Positions 8,138 to 18,526 of a DNA stretch of 64,000 nt are shown here, one piece after another (the stretch's first letter is position 1; each line of letters opens with the position of its first letter). The DNA comes from Acidobacteriota bacterium (lineage in GTDB: Bacteria; Acidobacteriota; Blastocatellia; RBC074). The position numbers and the translations under genes were made by a program. The notes under the pieces were generated by a model that did not search any database, had not been told where the DNA came from, and saw only the letters and a program-made list of their open reading frames with translations. The DNA lies in the NCBI GenBank assembly GCA_016715865.1, contig JADJXM010000002.1, forward strand, positions 1-64,000, given 5' to 3'.

Positions 8138-8384
8138 AACGCCAAGCCGCCAGGAAGGCCAAGGGGATCTCAACGCCAAGCACGCCAAGTCGGCCAAGAG
8201 AGTTTAAACGCCAAGGACTCCAAGACAGCCAAGAGGAATTAAGAAGTGATGATTCGCTGTAATATCCATTTCTCTAATAGCACAATCAAATATGCTGATC
8301 ACATTATTCTCATTTAAATCTCTTGGCCGACATGGCGTGCTTGGCGTTTAAAACCTCTTGGCTGCCTTGGCGTGCTTGGCGTTG
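8138..8384. repeat. GCCAAG-type 9-bp-unit inverted repeat
   Basis: Starting at the base after the ThuA stop codon, 9-bp units ending in GCCAAG repeat imperfectly to about 8240. The opposite arm (CTTGGC units) runs from about 8315 to 8384. The roughly 75-bp middle is AT-rich. It could act as a convergent terminator between the ThuA gene and the minus-strand beta-helix gene. Nothing else is seen in 8138-8414. Confidence 0.8.
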
Positions 8385-8414
8385 AAAATCTTAAAAAACT
8401 TTGTTTACACGGTA

Positions 8415-11400
8415 CTACTTCCTCAGCAAGATGATTTGAGGATCATCGAGGCGATTATCGTCGGCCGGAGCTCCTCGCAGGAAATTCTTCATGAAAGTGC
8501 CCCCGTCGGTCGCGAAGAGCGTCAGGCGATCGCCTGCGGCATGGATTCGTATGGTGGAAACTGGTAAACCGTTCAGCCTTCGAAACGTGAAAACCTCTTC
8601 ATTCCGGACCGCATCGTGACTCGACTGCCAGGTTCCAGATTCGACGGGAAGAGGGGCCTGGAAGGTTCGGTAACCCCGCATGGTCCAGTAACCGTTGGCC
8701 ATAATCTGCAATTCCATGATGAAGCCCGAGCGATCGAATCCGCCGAGGTTGGCGTGAACAACCCCTGTCGTTGAGATTGTATATGTTGCCGCAAAGGTTC
8801 CAATCAAGTTGCCAGGCGATGACATCTCTTCCAGCGAAGGATTTCCCTGCGGCGGAGGATCGTGCCAGCAGAAGTTCGGCGAAGTTTCGAGATCGCAATG
8901 TATCAGCGAATACGGATTTCCGTCGTCACCATAGCCGCTGAAACGATGATTGGCCGAAAGCGAAGCAGAAGGCGGCCGCGTTCGGATGTATTCGTTGCGA
9001 TCGATGCGGCCTTCGTCATCTTCGCCGGGGAGCGGGATAGTCTTGTCCCATGCGGCTCCGAAAGTGGCGTTCCAGTACCATACTCCAGTCGCAGAATTTT
9101 TGGCGCGTCCGATGCCGATAGATTTCCAGGCATTGTTCTGCAGCACCAGCTTATCGAGGTATGTGTTCGACCAGAGGTTAAAGACATCAGCGGCGGATAG
9201 TTTACCGGTAGCGAGATTGGTCTCTTCGACGACGGGGCCATTCGCCATTGGAAAACCGTAAGCCTGTGCGCGGCCGGAAGGGTTGCGTCCGAGCGAGTCA
9301 ATACGGTTGCTGTAATTGAGTGTCGCCATATCGCGCGCCAGCCAGTCGCTTGCCCGCGTGAGGCTGATCGAGGCGCCGAGCGGACTCAGTCCGTTCTGTC
9401 TACGGAAGCGATTGATCAGATCAAGCAGTTTCTGTTCTTCCGGATCGAGCGGAGTCGCGGATGCCGATTCCGTCGGATCAGGAGTCGAACCTTCGTTTGG
9501 TTTTGGTATCGGGGTTGGTGTCGGAGTCGGGGTAGGGGGCGGGGTGGGCACGGGAGTCGGGTCTGGCCCGGGTGGAGAGTGAGACATCGAGATTGTCTCC
9601 AGCACGAAGGCGTTGAACTCGGGGCCGGTGGGGGTCCCCTTCATCGGCACACGGATGGGCTGTCCAGAATATGTTCCTTTGACGACGGGAGGGCCGAAGT
9701 AGTCCTGGACATTTCGAATTTCAAAACTGTCGCCAGATTTGAGAATTCCGGACGGGTTGATCTCGACGGTGTCTGATTGATCCGGGTTATAGACGCCAAT
9801 GTTGGCGCGGCCCGGCGCATACTTGTTGGGTCGAATAATTACCTGGGCGCCCTTCGGAGCCGATAAAACTGAGCTTCCTCTCTCTTGCCCGGTTATCGTC
9901 TGCCAGCGGGAAAGTGAGGCAAAGCCGCTGAATCCTCCATCGGTATAAGCGGAGAACGCGAATCGCTCATCCGGCACGATGTAGGTGTTGTTGTCCATAC
10001 GGTATGCCTGAAACGTCACGCCCTTCGGCATCTGCACACCCAGCAATTCCTTGCTTCCACGTATATAATTTCCCGCAAACAATACTTTATTCCACCTCGT
10101 CACCCCGAATGGAATGACTGAGTTTCCTAAAATATAATTACCGGTTATTTCGATATCATCATTCCCCTCACTCGAATACCCAACGAATCCCACCTGCCCC
10201 CGCGCATTTGCCGGATGCCAGAGGATATTGCTGTCAACAACGATACCGCCCGAACGCTTAACCGCCGAGCCAACGATCAGGTTCTGAATACGGTCATATG
10301 CCTCACGCGGCTGCGCGGGTGATCCGTTGTTGAAAATAATATTGCCCTCGAAGGTGATATTTCTGACGTCACCCTGTTCGGCATACGCTTTCATCCCTGT
10401 GGCGTAATTATCAAAGCTGATATTGTCTGAAATCAGTTTTCGCCCGTTGATATTCTGAGCGTAAATGCCGTGGCCATGCCCGCGATAATCGTTTGCAGCC
10501 TCCCACCCGTTGCGATAGAGGATAACGCCGTAGATTTCGGAATTCTCGGCCGGTTGCCAGAATCCGATTCCGTTGCCGCAATCGTGAATGACGAGATTGA
10601 TGAATTTGGAATTCGGGGCCAGAATGTGCAGCCCCATCGGGCGGTTTTTCGACCGATCCGGACTGGTGTTTGTTATCTCAAAATCTCGATAGATGGTCCA
10701 TTTTCCTTGGACACGGATTCCTCCATCGATGGTGGCGCGTTCGCCGGTATATTGCCTGACTGTTATGGGCGCGGACGCGGTTCCTTCCAGAGTGCTGAGC
10801 AGCGAAGGGTCATCAGTGCCGGCCAGAACCGCTCCGGGGATTTTATAGACGCCGCCGCGCAGCCAGATGGTGTTTCCGGGCCGGGCAGGACCGTTTATCG
10901 AGAACGCCGTAACAATGTCCAGCGGCTTATCAATTGTTCCCGGATTGGTTGCTTTGCCTCCAGGAGCGACAAAGAGATTGCCGGCAGTGGTTGGCACCGA
11001 TCCGGAAACCGGGCCTGGCGTCGGAGTCGGCGTGACAGTGCCGCCGCCTGGTGGCGCATCTCCCGACAATCTGACTGATATCACATCCGATGGCAGAAGG
11101 TTTCGTTGATCGCGATATTTGATTCTGATCTGATAGTAATAGGTATTTCCCTGTTGAACTGTCCGGTCGACATAGTTTTTTGCTGTCGATGGCAGTGAGA
11201 GCATCATGCGCAGGCTGTTCGGGTCCGGACTGGCGGAGCGGTAGAGCTCGATCGATGTCACTCCTGATGGATTGTTGTATTTCCAGGTCAGATTGATGGC
11301 GTTCGATGATAATTCCCGCCCGCTCAGAAATATCAGGTTTGAGGTCAATGCCTGATATGCCTGAATCGTAAAGCTGTAACTGAAGATGAGGAGGCTGAAA

Positions 11401-11525
11401 AAGAGAAAGACCCTCCAACGCGGTGAATCGGAGATCCTGGGCGGAATGACCCTGCTCAGTCGTGATAAATACCGTGTGGACCCTTCAACAGGGAAGTGAT
11501 CGCGTATGGAGTTGTAAAGCTTCAC
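8415..11525 (-). CDS. Exported beta-helix and CAP-domain multidomain protein
   Basis: 1036 residues. A hydrophobic segment (about 38-58) suggests export or anchoring. Then: a fibronectin-III-like domain (about 60-150); a Pro/Thr linker; a right-handed parallel beta-helix (about 185-560) with GVYKI, RDFEITNTS and repeated NNI/GNYI rungs as in pectate-lyase-like proteins; a PTP-repeat linker (about 655-690); a CAP/SCP-like domain (about 700-830: LDLINRFRRQNGLSPL, WSNTYLDKLV); and a C-terminal beta-rich domain. Such combinations suggest a cell-surface, carbohydrate-facing protein. The start is GTG with GAGAGG ten bases upstream. Confidence 0.75.
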   Translation of the reverse strand: MKLYNSIRDHFPVEGSTRYLSRLSRVIPPRISDSPRWRVFLFFSLLIFSYSFTIQAYQALTSNLIFLSGRELSSNAINLTWKYNNPSGVTSIELYRSASPDPNSLRMMLSLPSTAKNYVDRTVQQGNTYYYQIRIKYRDQRNLLPSDVISVRLSGDAPPGGGTVTPTPTPGPVSGSVPTTAGNLFVAPGGKATNPGTIDKPLDIVTAFSINGPARPGNTIWLRGGVYKIPGAVLAGTDDPSLLSTLEGTASAPITVRQYTGERATIDGGIRVQGKWTIYRDFEITNTSPDRSKNRPMGLHILAPNSKFINLVIHDCGNGIGFWQPAENSEIYGVILYRNGWEAANDYRGHGHGIYAQNINGRKLISDNISFDNYATGMKAYAEQGDVRNITFEGNIIFNNGSPAQPREAYDRIQNLIVGSAVKRSGGIVVDSNILWHPANARGQVGFVGYSSEGNDDIEITGNYILGNSVIPFGVTRWNKVLFAGNYIRGSKELLGVQMPKGVTFQAYRMDNNTYIVPDERFAFSAYTDGGFSGFASLSRWQTITGQERGSSVLSAPKGAQVIIRPNKYAPGRANIGVYNPDQSDTVEINPSGILKSGDSFEIRNVQDYFGPPVVKGTYSGQPIRVPMKGTPTGPEFNAFVLETISMSHSPPGPDPTPVPTPPPTPTPTPTPIPKPNEGSTPDPTESASATPLDPEEQKLLDLINRFRRQNGLSPLGASISLTRASDWLARDMATLNYSNRIDSLGRNPSGRAQAYGFPMANGPVVEETNLATGKLSAADVFNLWSNTYLDKLVLQNNAWKSIGIGRAKNSATGVWYWNATFGAAWDKTIPLPGEDDEGRIDRNEYIRTRPPSASLSANHRFSGYGDDGNPYSLIHCDLETSPNFCWHDPPPQGNPSLEEMSSPGNLIGTFAATYTISTTGVVHANLGGFDRSGFIMELQIMANGYWTMRGYRTFQAPLPVESGTWQSSHDAVRNEEVFTFRRLNGLPVSTIRIHAAGDRLTLFATDGGTFMKNFLRGAPADDNRLDDPQIILLRK

Positions 11526-11563
11526 TTATTCATTACCTCTCGACAATTATTCCTGATCGATTC

Positions 11564-11709
11564 GGAAAAAATTAATCGCAAAGGCTGCAAAGGGGCAAAG
11601 ATATACAGGGAAGATCAGTGTTCGAATTATATCCAGTGGGCAATAATCCGGATATTCATGTTACCAAAAAATCTTTGCCCCTTTGCGTTCTTTGCGATTA
11701 ATTTTTTCC
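11564..11709. repeat. Hairpin element copy A (CGCAAAG arms, conserved loop)
   Basis: A 20-bp perfect inverted repeat (11564-11583 with 11690-11709) continues inward with GCAAAGGGGCAAAGAT pairing ATCTTTGCCCCTTTGC. The non-palindromic centre of about 60 bp is nearly identical to copy B at 62393-62527. Similarity continues some 40 bp beyond the right arm. Apart from this element, 11526-11948 shows no gene. Confidence 0.85.
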
Positions 11710-11948
11710 GGACTTTAATGTCTGAAAATGTAGCTTCCAAAGTACTTATTCATCAAGAAAAAGCCGTCCCACACGATGTGAATCGTCGAGGTGGCAATTG
11801 TACGGGGTTGACGTTTCGGAAGAAAAGTAAAAGTTGCAGGGGCAATTAAATGTGAATCAAAGGCGTATCAAAGGTATGCAGTGAGGGGCTGATACGCAGG
11901 TGTGAGTATATTAAACGGCCGGCAACGGGTCAACAAGTTTTCCGATGG

Positions 11949-12986
11949 TCAGCGGGAAATCCTTGTGAAATTCGCACGGGCGGACCGTCGCAGCAGGACG
12001 AAATCGATTAAGCCGCGCAGAAAACCGTACCCATAACCGAAGTGATAGATCGAGAAGATTAAGGGGAGAATCGGAATGAATTTGAATCTGGAGGGCTGGC
12101 GGCAGGTTATCAGCGATGCGATCAGGGCGGCGATAAAATAGAGCGCAAGGTTGAGCGAAAGGATCACTCTGGCTGGCGCCAGAAAGAACGAGAGAAGGCT
12201 GAGCACGAGCAGGCTCAATACCCAGGCTCCCGGAAGAGGGTGTCTCCAGGATGCCGGAACACAGTGTTTCTGAATGACACGCACTTTCCAGTAGCCGTAT
12301 TGCTTGTATTGCCGGAACAAAGCCCGCAGAGAAGCGCGCGGCTGATACCATGAGAGAATCTGCTTCGATTGATAGACCACGCCGCCGCCGCGATTGATGC
12401 GAAGGTTCAATTCATCATCCTGGTTGCGCACCAGCTCTTCATCGAACATGCCGATCTTCATGAGCGTTTTTTTGCGCCAGCAGCCATAGATGACCGAATC
12501 GATGGGGCCTTCATAGTCGATATTGTGCGAACGGGCTCCGCCGACAGCGAATGGTGAGTGAAAGGCCAGGGTGATGGCTTCCTGCAGGTAGCCGTGTGCC
12601 CTAGTGCGGTGTGCGCCTCCGACGTTGTCGGCGCCAGTTACCTGCAATACCTCGACGCATCGTCGAATGTAATCGGTTGCGTATTCCGTGTGTGCATCCA
12701 TGCGGACGATAATTTCTCCGCGGGCCTGTTCGATCGCGCGGTTGAGGCCGGTCGAGACGATCTTATGCGGATTATCGATAGTCCTGACTGACGGCGCGCC
12801 GGTGTACCGGTTAGCAAAGGTCTGCAATACCTCTCTGGTCCCGTCATCGCTCATACCGTCGGCGACGATGATTTCAAGCAGTTCGGGAGGGTAGTCCCCT
12901 GAGAGGATCGAATCGAGGCACGATCCGATGAATCGCTGTTCGTTGCGACAGGGGATGATGACGGTGACGGTCGGAAGATTGTTCAC
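11949..12986 (-). CDS. Family 2 glycosyltransferase
   Basis: 345 residues. The GT2 core is clear: VTVIIPCRNE (residues 8-17), a nucleotide-binding ADG/DxD region (IIVADGMSDDGT; IIVRMDAHTEYA), and a C-terminal hydrophobic part with two or three membrane segments (LPGAWVLSLLVLSLLSFFL). Likely transfers a sugar to a lipid-linked glycan at the cytoplasmic face. The GTG at 12986 overlaps the preceding stop as GTGA, which decides the start against longer frames. Last gene of the 21-gene glycan cluster. Confidence 0.85.
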   Translation of the reverse strand: MNNLPTVTVIIPCRNEQRFIGSCLDSILSGDYPPELLEIIVADGMSDDGTREVLQTFANRYTGAPSVRTIDNPHKIVSTGLNRAIEQARGEIIVRMDAHTEYATDYIRRCVEVLQVTGADNVGGAHRTRAHGYLQEAITLAFHSPFAVGGARSHNIDYEGPIDSVIYGCWRKKTLMKIGMFDEELVRNQDDELNLRINRGGGVVYQSKQILSWYQPRASLRALFRQYKQYGYWKVRVIQKHCVPASWRHPLPGAWVLSLLVLSLLSFFLAPARVILSLNLALYFIAALIASLITCRQPSRFKFIPILPLIFSIYHFGYGYGFLRGLIDFVLLRRSARANFTRISR

Positions 12987-14368
12987 GGAATATTGCAGAC
13001 CACTGCGCGAAACTTGCCGTTGGCGCTTTTGGGGATCGATGTGACGCGTTCGCATCTGATATCGATCTCGCCCATTCTCGATCGCAGCCGGTCGCACATG
13101 ATCGACTCAGCCTGTGGATCCAAACCACTGGCCGGAACATAAAGAATTCTGACCAGATCGACTGATTCCTGGATGACCTGGGCCTCGCTTATCGCCAGGC
13201 CATAGAAGATTGGGTTGACCCAGTAGATGCTGCGGCCGTCCCTGGTCTTCAGTAGGTCGTTCGATCTGCCCTCGATGGCGCCGAGCAGCGGCAGATTACG
13301 CCCGCACGAACAGGCGGCTGATGCGGTATCGAGTCGCGCGCGATCGCCGACGTTGTAGCGGATCAGCGGCATTCCGGTATTGAGCAGGCTTGTGCAGATC
13401 AGGCGACCCGATTCGCCGTCAGTTTGAGGAGCATCCTGATCGTCCTGAACTATTTCGGTAAGGCCGACCTCAGGCCACAGGTGCAGTGATCCTTGAGGGC
13501 ATTCACTTGCGGCCGTGACGATCTCGGCCATGCCGTATGTCTCTCTCGCTTCACAGCCCCATCCATTGTGGATCACTTCACGTTGCCAGGGATAAAGCGG
13601 CTCGGCATTTGTGATCACTACGCGAAGTCCCTCAACCTGCCGTCCCGCATCGATTGTTTCGCGGGCGAATTGAGCGGCCGACGAGGAATAGGTGATCAGA
13701 TGTGTGACGCGATACCGGTCAAGGGCTTCGAGGAAGGCCTCGATGTTGCGAGCGCTGATGTGGTTGGCTGAAAGATAGAGCTGGTTCATCGGCGCATTCC
13801 AGACCCAGAACGGCGGGCGACTGACGTGTGCGGGGACAACCGGTTGGCCTCCAAGAATGGCCCATGGCTCATGGCGGCTGACGCCGTGCCAGCGTCGGAT
13901 GCGCAGTTCATACAATGCAAACCACGCTCGTACTGCCTCGCGTGTCCACCACTGGCTGATCGGTTTGCCTGTCGTCCCGCTGGTCTGCTCGCGGTACATC
14001 CTGCGAATATCGCTGTCATCCGCCACGAATGCGAGAGGGTCAGCTCGAACGGCTTCCTTGTCGAGGACCGGCCAGTTCTCGATCTTTTCGATTGACCTGC
14101 GATCGCCATGTATTCGTCGCTCCGTCCACAGGCGGCGATACCAGGGGACACGGGTTGCAGCGTGATGCAGCATCCGGACCAGTGTCTCTTCCTGCCAGTT
14201 CCTCCATGTCACAGCGGGCCATGACTCGCGTTCAAGCGCCTCTTCGATCAATCGCTCGCTTTCGGGACCGTATCTCCAGGAGAGCAGCTGACGACCGCGC
14301 AGGCTGGCGATCAGGGACCGCGCCGGTGAAGGCAGCCGGTGGTAGATTTTAAGGGCGAGGTCATTCAT
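12983..14368 (-). CDS. PaaK/CapK-like adenylate-forming ligase
   Basis: 461 residues of the phenylacetate-CoA ligase (CapK/PaaK) group of ANL enzymes. Visible: the ATP/AMP motif QTSGTTGKPIS (about 128), ETYGMAE (about 278), and the C-terminal catalytic lysine region SIPKSANGKFRA. In polysaccharide clusters these proteins probably activate or transfer an acyl or amino-acyl group onto the glycan; the substrate is unknown. The ATG at 14368 overlaps the GNAT stop by eight bases. Confidence 0.8.
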   Translation of the reverse strand: MNDLALKIYHRLPSPARSLIASLRGRQLLSWRYGPESERLIEEALERESWPAVTWRNWQEETLVRMLHHAATRVPWYRRLWTERRIHGDRRSIEKIENWPVLDKEAVRADPLAFVADDSDIRRMYREQTSGTTGKPISQWWTREAVRAWFALYELRIRRWHGVSRHEPWAILGGQPVVPAHVSRPPFWVWNAPMNQLYLSANHISARNIEAFLEALDRYRVTHLITYSSSAAQFARETIDAGRQVEGLRVVITNAEPLYPWQREVIHNGWGCEARETYGMAEIVTAASECPQGSLHLWPEVGLTEIVQDDQDAPQTDGESGRLICTSLLNTGMPLIRYNVGDRARLDTASAACSCGRNLPLLGAIEGRSNDLLKTRDGRSIYWVNPIFYGLAISEAQVIQESVDLVRILYVPASGLDPQAESIMCDRLRSRMGEIDIRCERVTSIPKSANGKFRAVVCNIP

Positions 14369-14993
14369 GCGGCACAAGCTCTTTGAACATTTCACCCTGC
14401 CAGTCGCTGTCGCGTGTGGATTTGCTCCAGCCCATTCCCTCGTAAAATCGGATAGCCTGTGAATTCCCGGGATTGACACTCAGGTGCATGCGAGAAAAAC
14501 CGCGACGGCGCGCGTCTGATTCGGCCTCTTTCATTAAAGATCGGCCGACGCCTCGACCCTGAAATTCAGGATTCACCGCGATGGCCAGAATCCCGTACGA
14601 CTTCGGTTTCGCCTGAGGAGTGCTGTTTTGTTTCCGAGTTTTAGCGGCTCGGCGACGGAGCAGCCTGACGCCGGATCGCAGACGATCGCGAAACAATGGG
14701 TTGCCGATCAGCCAGGGGCGGCTCAGGACCCGCAGTATGAGATACAGTCGATTGGCTCGCAGAAAGCCCGACAAGGCCCCGCGAAAGACGCCACCGAAGC
14801 AGAAACCTGCTATTTCGCCTGAAATCCTGATCCCGAGTGAAACGCTGTCGTGGGGACCTGTAAGCTGCCAGTCGTAGTATCGACGCACGGCCTCAGCTCC
14901 GAGCGCCGTCAGCGCGCTGTCAGGAAACGCGCGCAGATGAATCCGCGCGACATCAGGCAGGTCTTGTTTCGTCAGGCAGGTTATTTCCGGCAT
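14361..14993 (-). CDS. GNAT-family N-acetyltransferase
   Basis: 210 residues. The acetyl-CoA-binding motif A is visible as LAIAVNPEFQGRGVGRSLM (about residue 143), followed by RRRGFSRMHLSVNPGNSQAIRFYEGMGW, the typical GNAT C-terminal strand-helix pattern. The start MPEITCL at 14993 is chosen; the frame runs on to 15194 but that overlaps the previous gene fully. In this cluster it may acetylate an amino sugar or another glycan precursor. Confidence 0.8.
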   Translation of the reverse strand: MPEITCLTKQDLPDVARIHLRAFPDSALTALGAEAVRRYYDWQLTGPHDSVSLGIRISGEIAGFCFGGVFRGALSGFLRANRLYLILRVLSRPWLIGNPLFRDRLRSGVRLLRRRAAKTRKQNSTPQAKPKSYGILAIAVNPEFQGRGVGRSLMKEAESDARRRGFSRMHLSVNPGNSQAIRFYEGMGWSKSTRDSDWQGEMFKELVPHE

Positions 14994-16047
14994 CTTCAAC
15001 AGTGGTAATTCGTTTGGGCAGGCTGGCAGCCAGAAGTTTCTCCCATTGAGGAAGAACTGCGTGCCAGTCCAGTGAGATCGCTTTCTTTCGCCCGGCGTTC
15101 GAAATCGATTCAGCCAGATCAGGCTGGAGCAGCAATCGCCGGATGGCGGCGGCCAGTGCTTCAGCGTCATCCGGCGGAGCCAGTAACGCCTCACTTTCGT
15201 CTTTTAACAGATAGGGCAGTCCGCCAACGTTCGTGCTGACCACGCAAAGGCCGCAGGCCATGGCCTCCAGAATGCTGATCGGCGTATTGTCGATATTGGT
15301 AGTGTTCAGAAAGATATCCCCGCGATTAAGCCTGGAGGGGATTTCTGATTTCGGGACCTTGCCCGTAATCAGAAGGTGTGACTCGACGCCAAGCCGGTCG
15401 GCGACTTGACGGGTCGCTTCGAGGCTTCCGTCGCCCTTGTCGGGGCCGATCATTGTCAGCATAGCGTTCGGGAATTCTTTCAGAAGAACTGCGAGGACCC
15501 GCGGCGCCAGCATTGGGTTATAGATTTTATGAAATGCCCGAAGCCAGATCAGGTTCGGAGCCATCCGCGATCGCGGTCGAAAATCATATGCCTCGAGGTG
15601 CAACGGATTGGGGATCAGCACCATATCACTTCGATAGCCGGCCATCTGTTCGCGGAGATATGTCGATGGGGCCACAACCGCCGTGGCGTGAGTGAGCAGG
15701 TTTCGGACGCGGCTGGGCCATTTTTGGGCGAAAACAGGCAGGTTTCCGCCATGCAGTGTGAGCAGGTATGGTTTGCCAAGCGAGCGCAGCAGCAGGCAGG
15801 AGAGCTCTGCCCAGATAAACGCCATTCCGCTGTATACCTCGACGTGAGCGAGACAGTATTCCGATCGGCGGTTCCAGACCGTCCTCAGCATGTCCAGTAT
15901 TTTTGAGATTCGCCCCGAACGGGATGATGTCGTCAAAACAGTCCAGCCGGCGGCTGACAACTCTTCAGCCAGATCCTCGCTGATGCTGCGAATGCCAAGC
16001 GAAGCCGAAAGAAAGTTCCCGATGAACAGAACAGGGTATTTCGTCAT
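14953..16047 (-). CDS. Family 4 glycosyltransferase
   Basis: 364 residues, GT-B fold. N-terminal GNFLSASLGIRSISEDLAEEL resembles the acceptor domain; the C-terminal donor domain has NIDNTPISILEAMACGLCVVSTNVGG, the EX7E-type signature of GT4 retaining transferases. The start ATG shares a base with the stop of the ligase/polymerase gene (TGATG). Probably adds a residue to the glycan repeat unit. Confidence 0.85.
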   Translation of the reverse strand: MTKYPVLFIGNFLSASLGIRSISEDLAEELSAAGWTVLTTSSRSGRISKILDMLRTVWNRRSEYCLAHVEVYSGMAFIWAELSCLLLRSLGKPYLLTLHGGNLPVFAQKWPSRVRNLLTHATAVVAPSTYLREQMAGYRSDMVLIPNPLHLEAYDFRPRSRMAPNLIWLRAFHKIYNPMLAPRVLAVLLKEFPNAMLTMIGPDKGDGSLEATRQVADRLGVESHLLITGKVPKSEIPSRLNRGDIFLNTTNIDNTPISILEAMACGLCVVSTNVGGLPYLLKDESEALLAPPDDAEALAAAIRRLLLQPDLAESISNAGRKKAISLDWHAVLPQWEKLLAASLPKRITTVEDAGNNLPDETRPA

Positions 16048-17437
16048 CAAACCACGGTATCGACGTTCTCGATCTCTTCATCATCGGTCATAGTCGCGGC
16101 CGTCAACCCGAATGCGAAAGCAGGAGCCGCCAGTCGCATGGCCGAGACCAGCATGAACAGAAAAGCCCAGGTGATAAAAGATGCATTGAAAGCCTTGTCA
16201 CGGGCGGTTCGGACCTGTGACATATGCTGGAAAGTCATGATGAACAGCAGAATCAGCGCGACCAGTCCGAACAGGCCATGTTCGGCCAGTAATCGTGAAA
16301 ACTCTGTGTGCGCGGCAATCGATTCGTAGATATCCTTGCGATAGACGCGCCCCTGGCCCGGACCAACGCCGAAGACCGGGTTTTCCCAAAATGCTCTCAG
16401 ATCGGCTTCAGCGATGCGATCGCGGCCAGTCAAACGGGTATCTGAAAATCGTTTGGTCAATGCGCCGCCGGTGAACTCATCGAGCCGCGGTAGCAGCAGG
16501 AAGTTGACACTCACCGCGAGAAGGAAGATGGCACAGGCCAACTGGACCAGATGCTTGCGATTTCGCATCATATAAAGCGTCGCAACGACCATCGCTCCGG
16601 CGGCCATGTATAGTCCGCCGCGCGAAAATGTCATAGCGCATTGAGTGGCGACAAAGAGCATGATCACAAACATAAAGACCCGCATAACTGGTTTTATCGT
16701 CCGGTCGGTGGTCGCCAGAAATGCGATCAGAATGCCGAGACCGAGAGTCGCCGAGACCTGGTTCGGCCCGAAGCCTCCGCTGGTTGCATAGTTCGAATTG
16801 TTCGAGAATCGAAGCCTGTCGGCCGTCATAATTCCCGTCAGCGTTATAAATGAAAGTGAGATGACCGGGCCGAGTATCGAATAATAGAGCATCTGCCTGT
16901 CGGTGGTGTTGAATTTGACGTGACTGAAGAACCAGACACAAACCGTCAAGGCCAGCGGACCGGACAGATAGAACCGCAAATCTCCCAGCATGGTCACTGA
17001 ATCTACGCTGGACATCGGCAGGACAATCGATGGCAGAAGGCAACAGAAGAAGAGAAACGCCGTGATCGGCCCGCGCAGTCGCCGGGTTTTTATGAGGGCC
17101 AGGACAAACAGGATGATCACGGCATATTTGCCGAATTCCCAGAATACGCCGGTTCTCATCATTCGCCAGAGAACCTCTGAACCGACAATATACCCGCTGA
17201 TCCACGCCACTCGCTCGAGGCGTGTCTGAAAGAAGGCCCACCAGACACCCAGCGAAAATATCGCTACTGCATGGACCAGAGCAACAGTCGGGACCCTGAT
17301 TATCAGCATGGCCAGCGGAACATGCATCAACAGAAACAGTGTTGCGAGCAGTGTCTGATTTGTCATCAGCCCCTGCATTTGCCGGTTGAGCGGGTAAGTG
17401 GGATCGGATTTCAGGGTGGTTGCCGGAGGTGAATAAC

Positions 17438-17441
<4 letters not shown>
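16047..17441 (-). CDS. O-antigen ligase/polymerase family membrane protein
   Basis: 464 residues with about ten to twelve hydrophobic segments. The periplasmic-loop region ends in the Wzy_C/WaaL motif: RLTGRDRIAEADLRAFWENP, GVGPGQ and HTEFSRLLAEHGLFGL. Both Wzy polymerases and WaaL ligases share this. Because the cluster exports by Wzm/Wzt, which needs no Wzy, a ligase that attaches the finished glycan to its acceptor is the better guess. ATGA overlap with the upstream glycosyltransferase. Confidence 0.8.
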
Positions 17442-18509
<1,068 letters not shown>

Positions 18510-18526
<17 letters not shown>

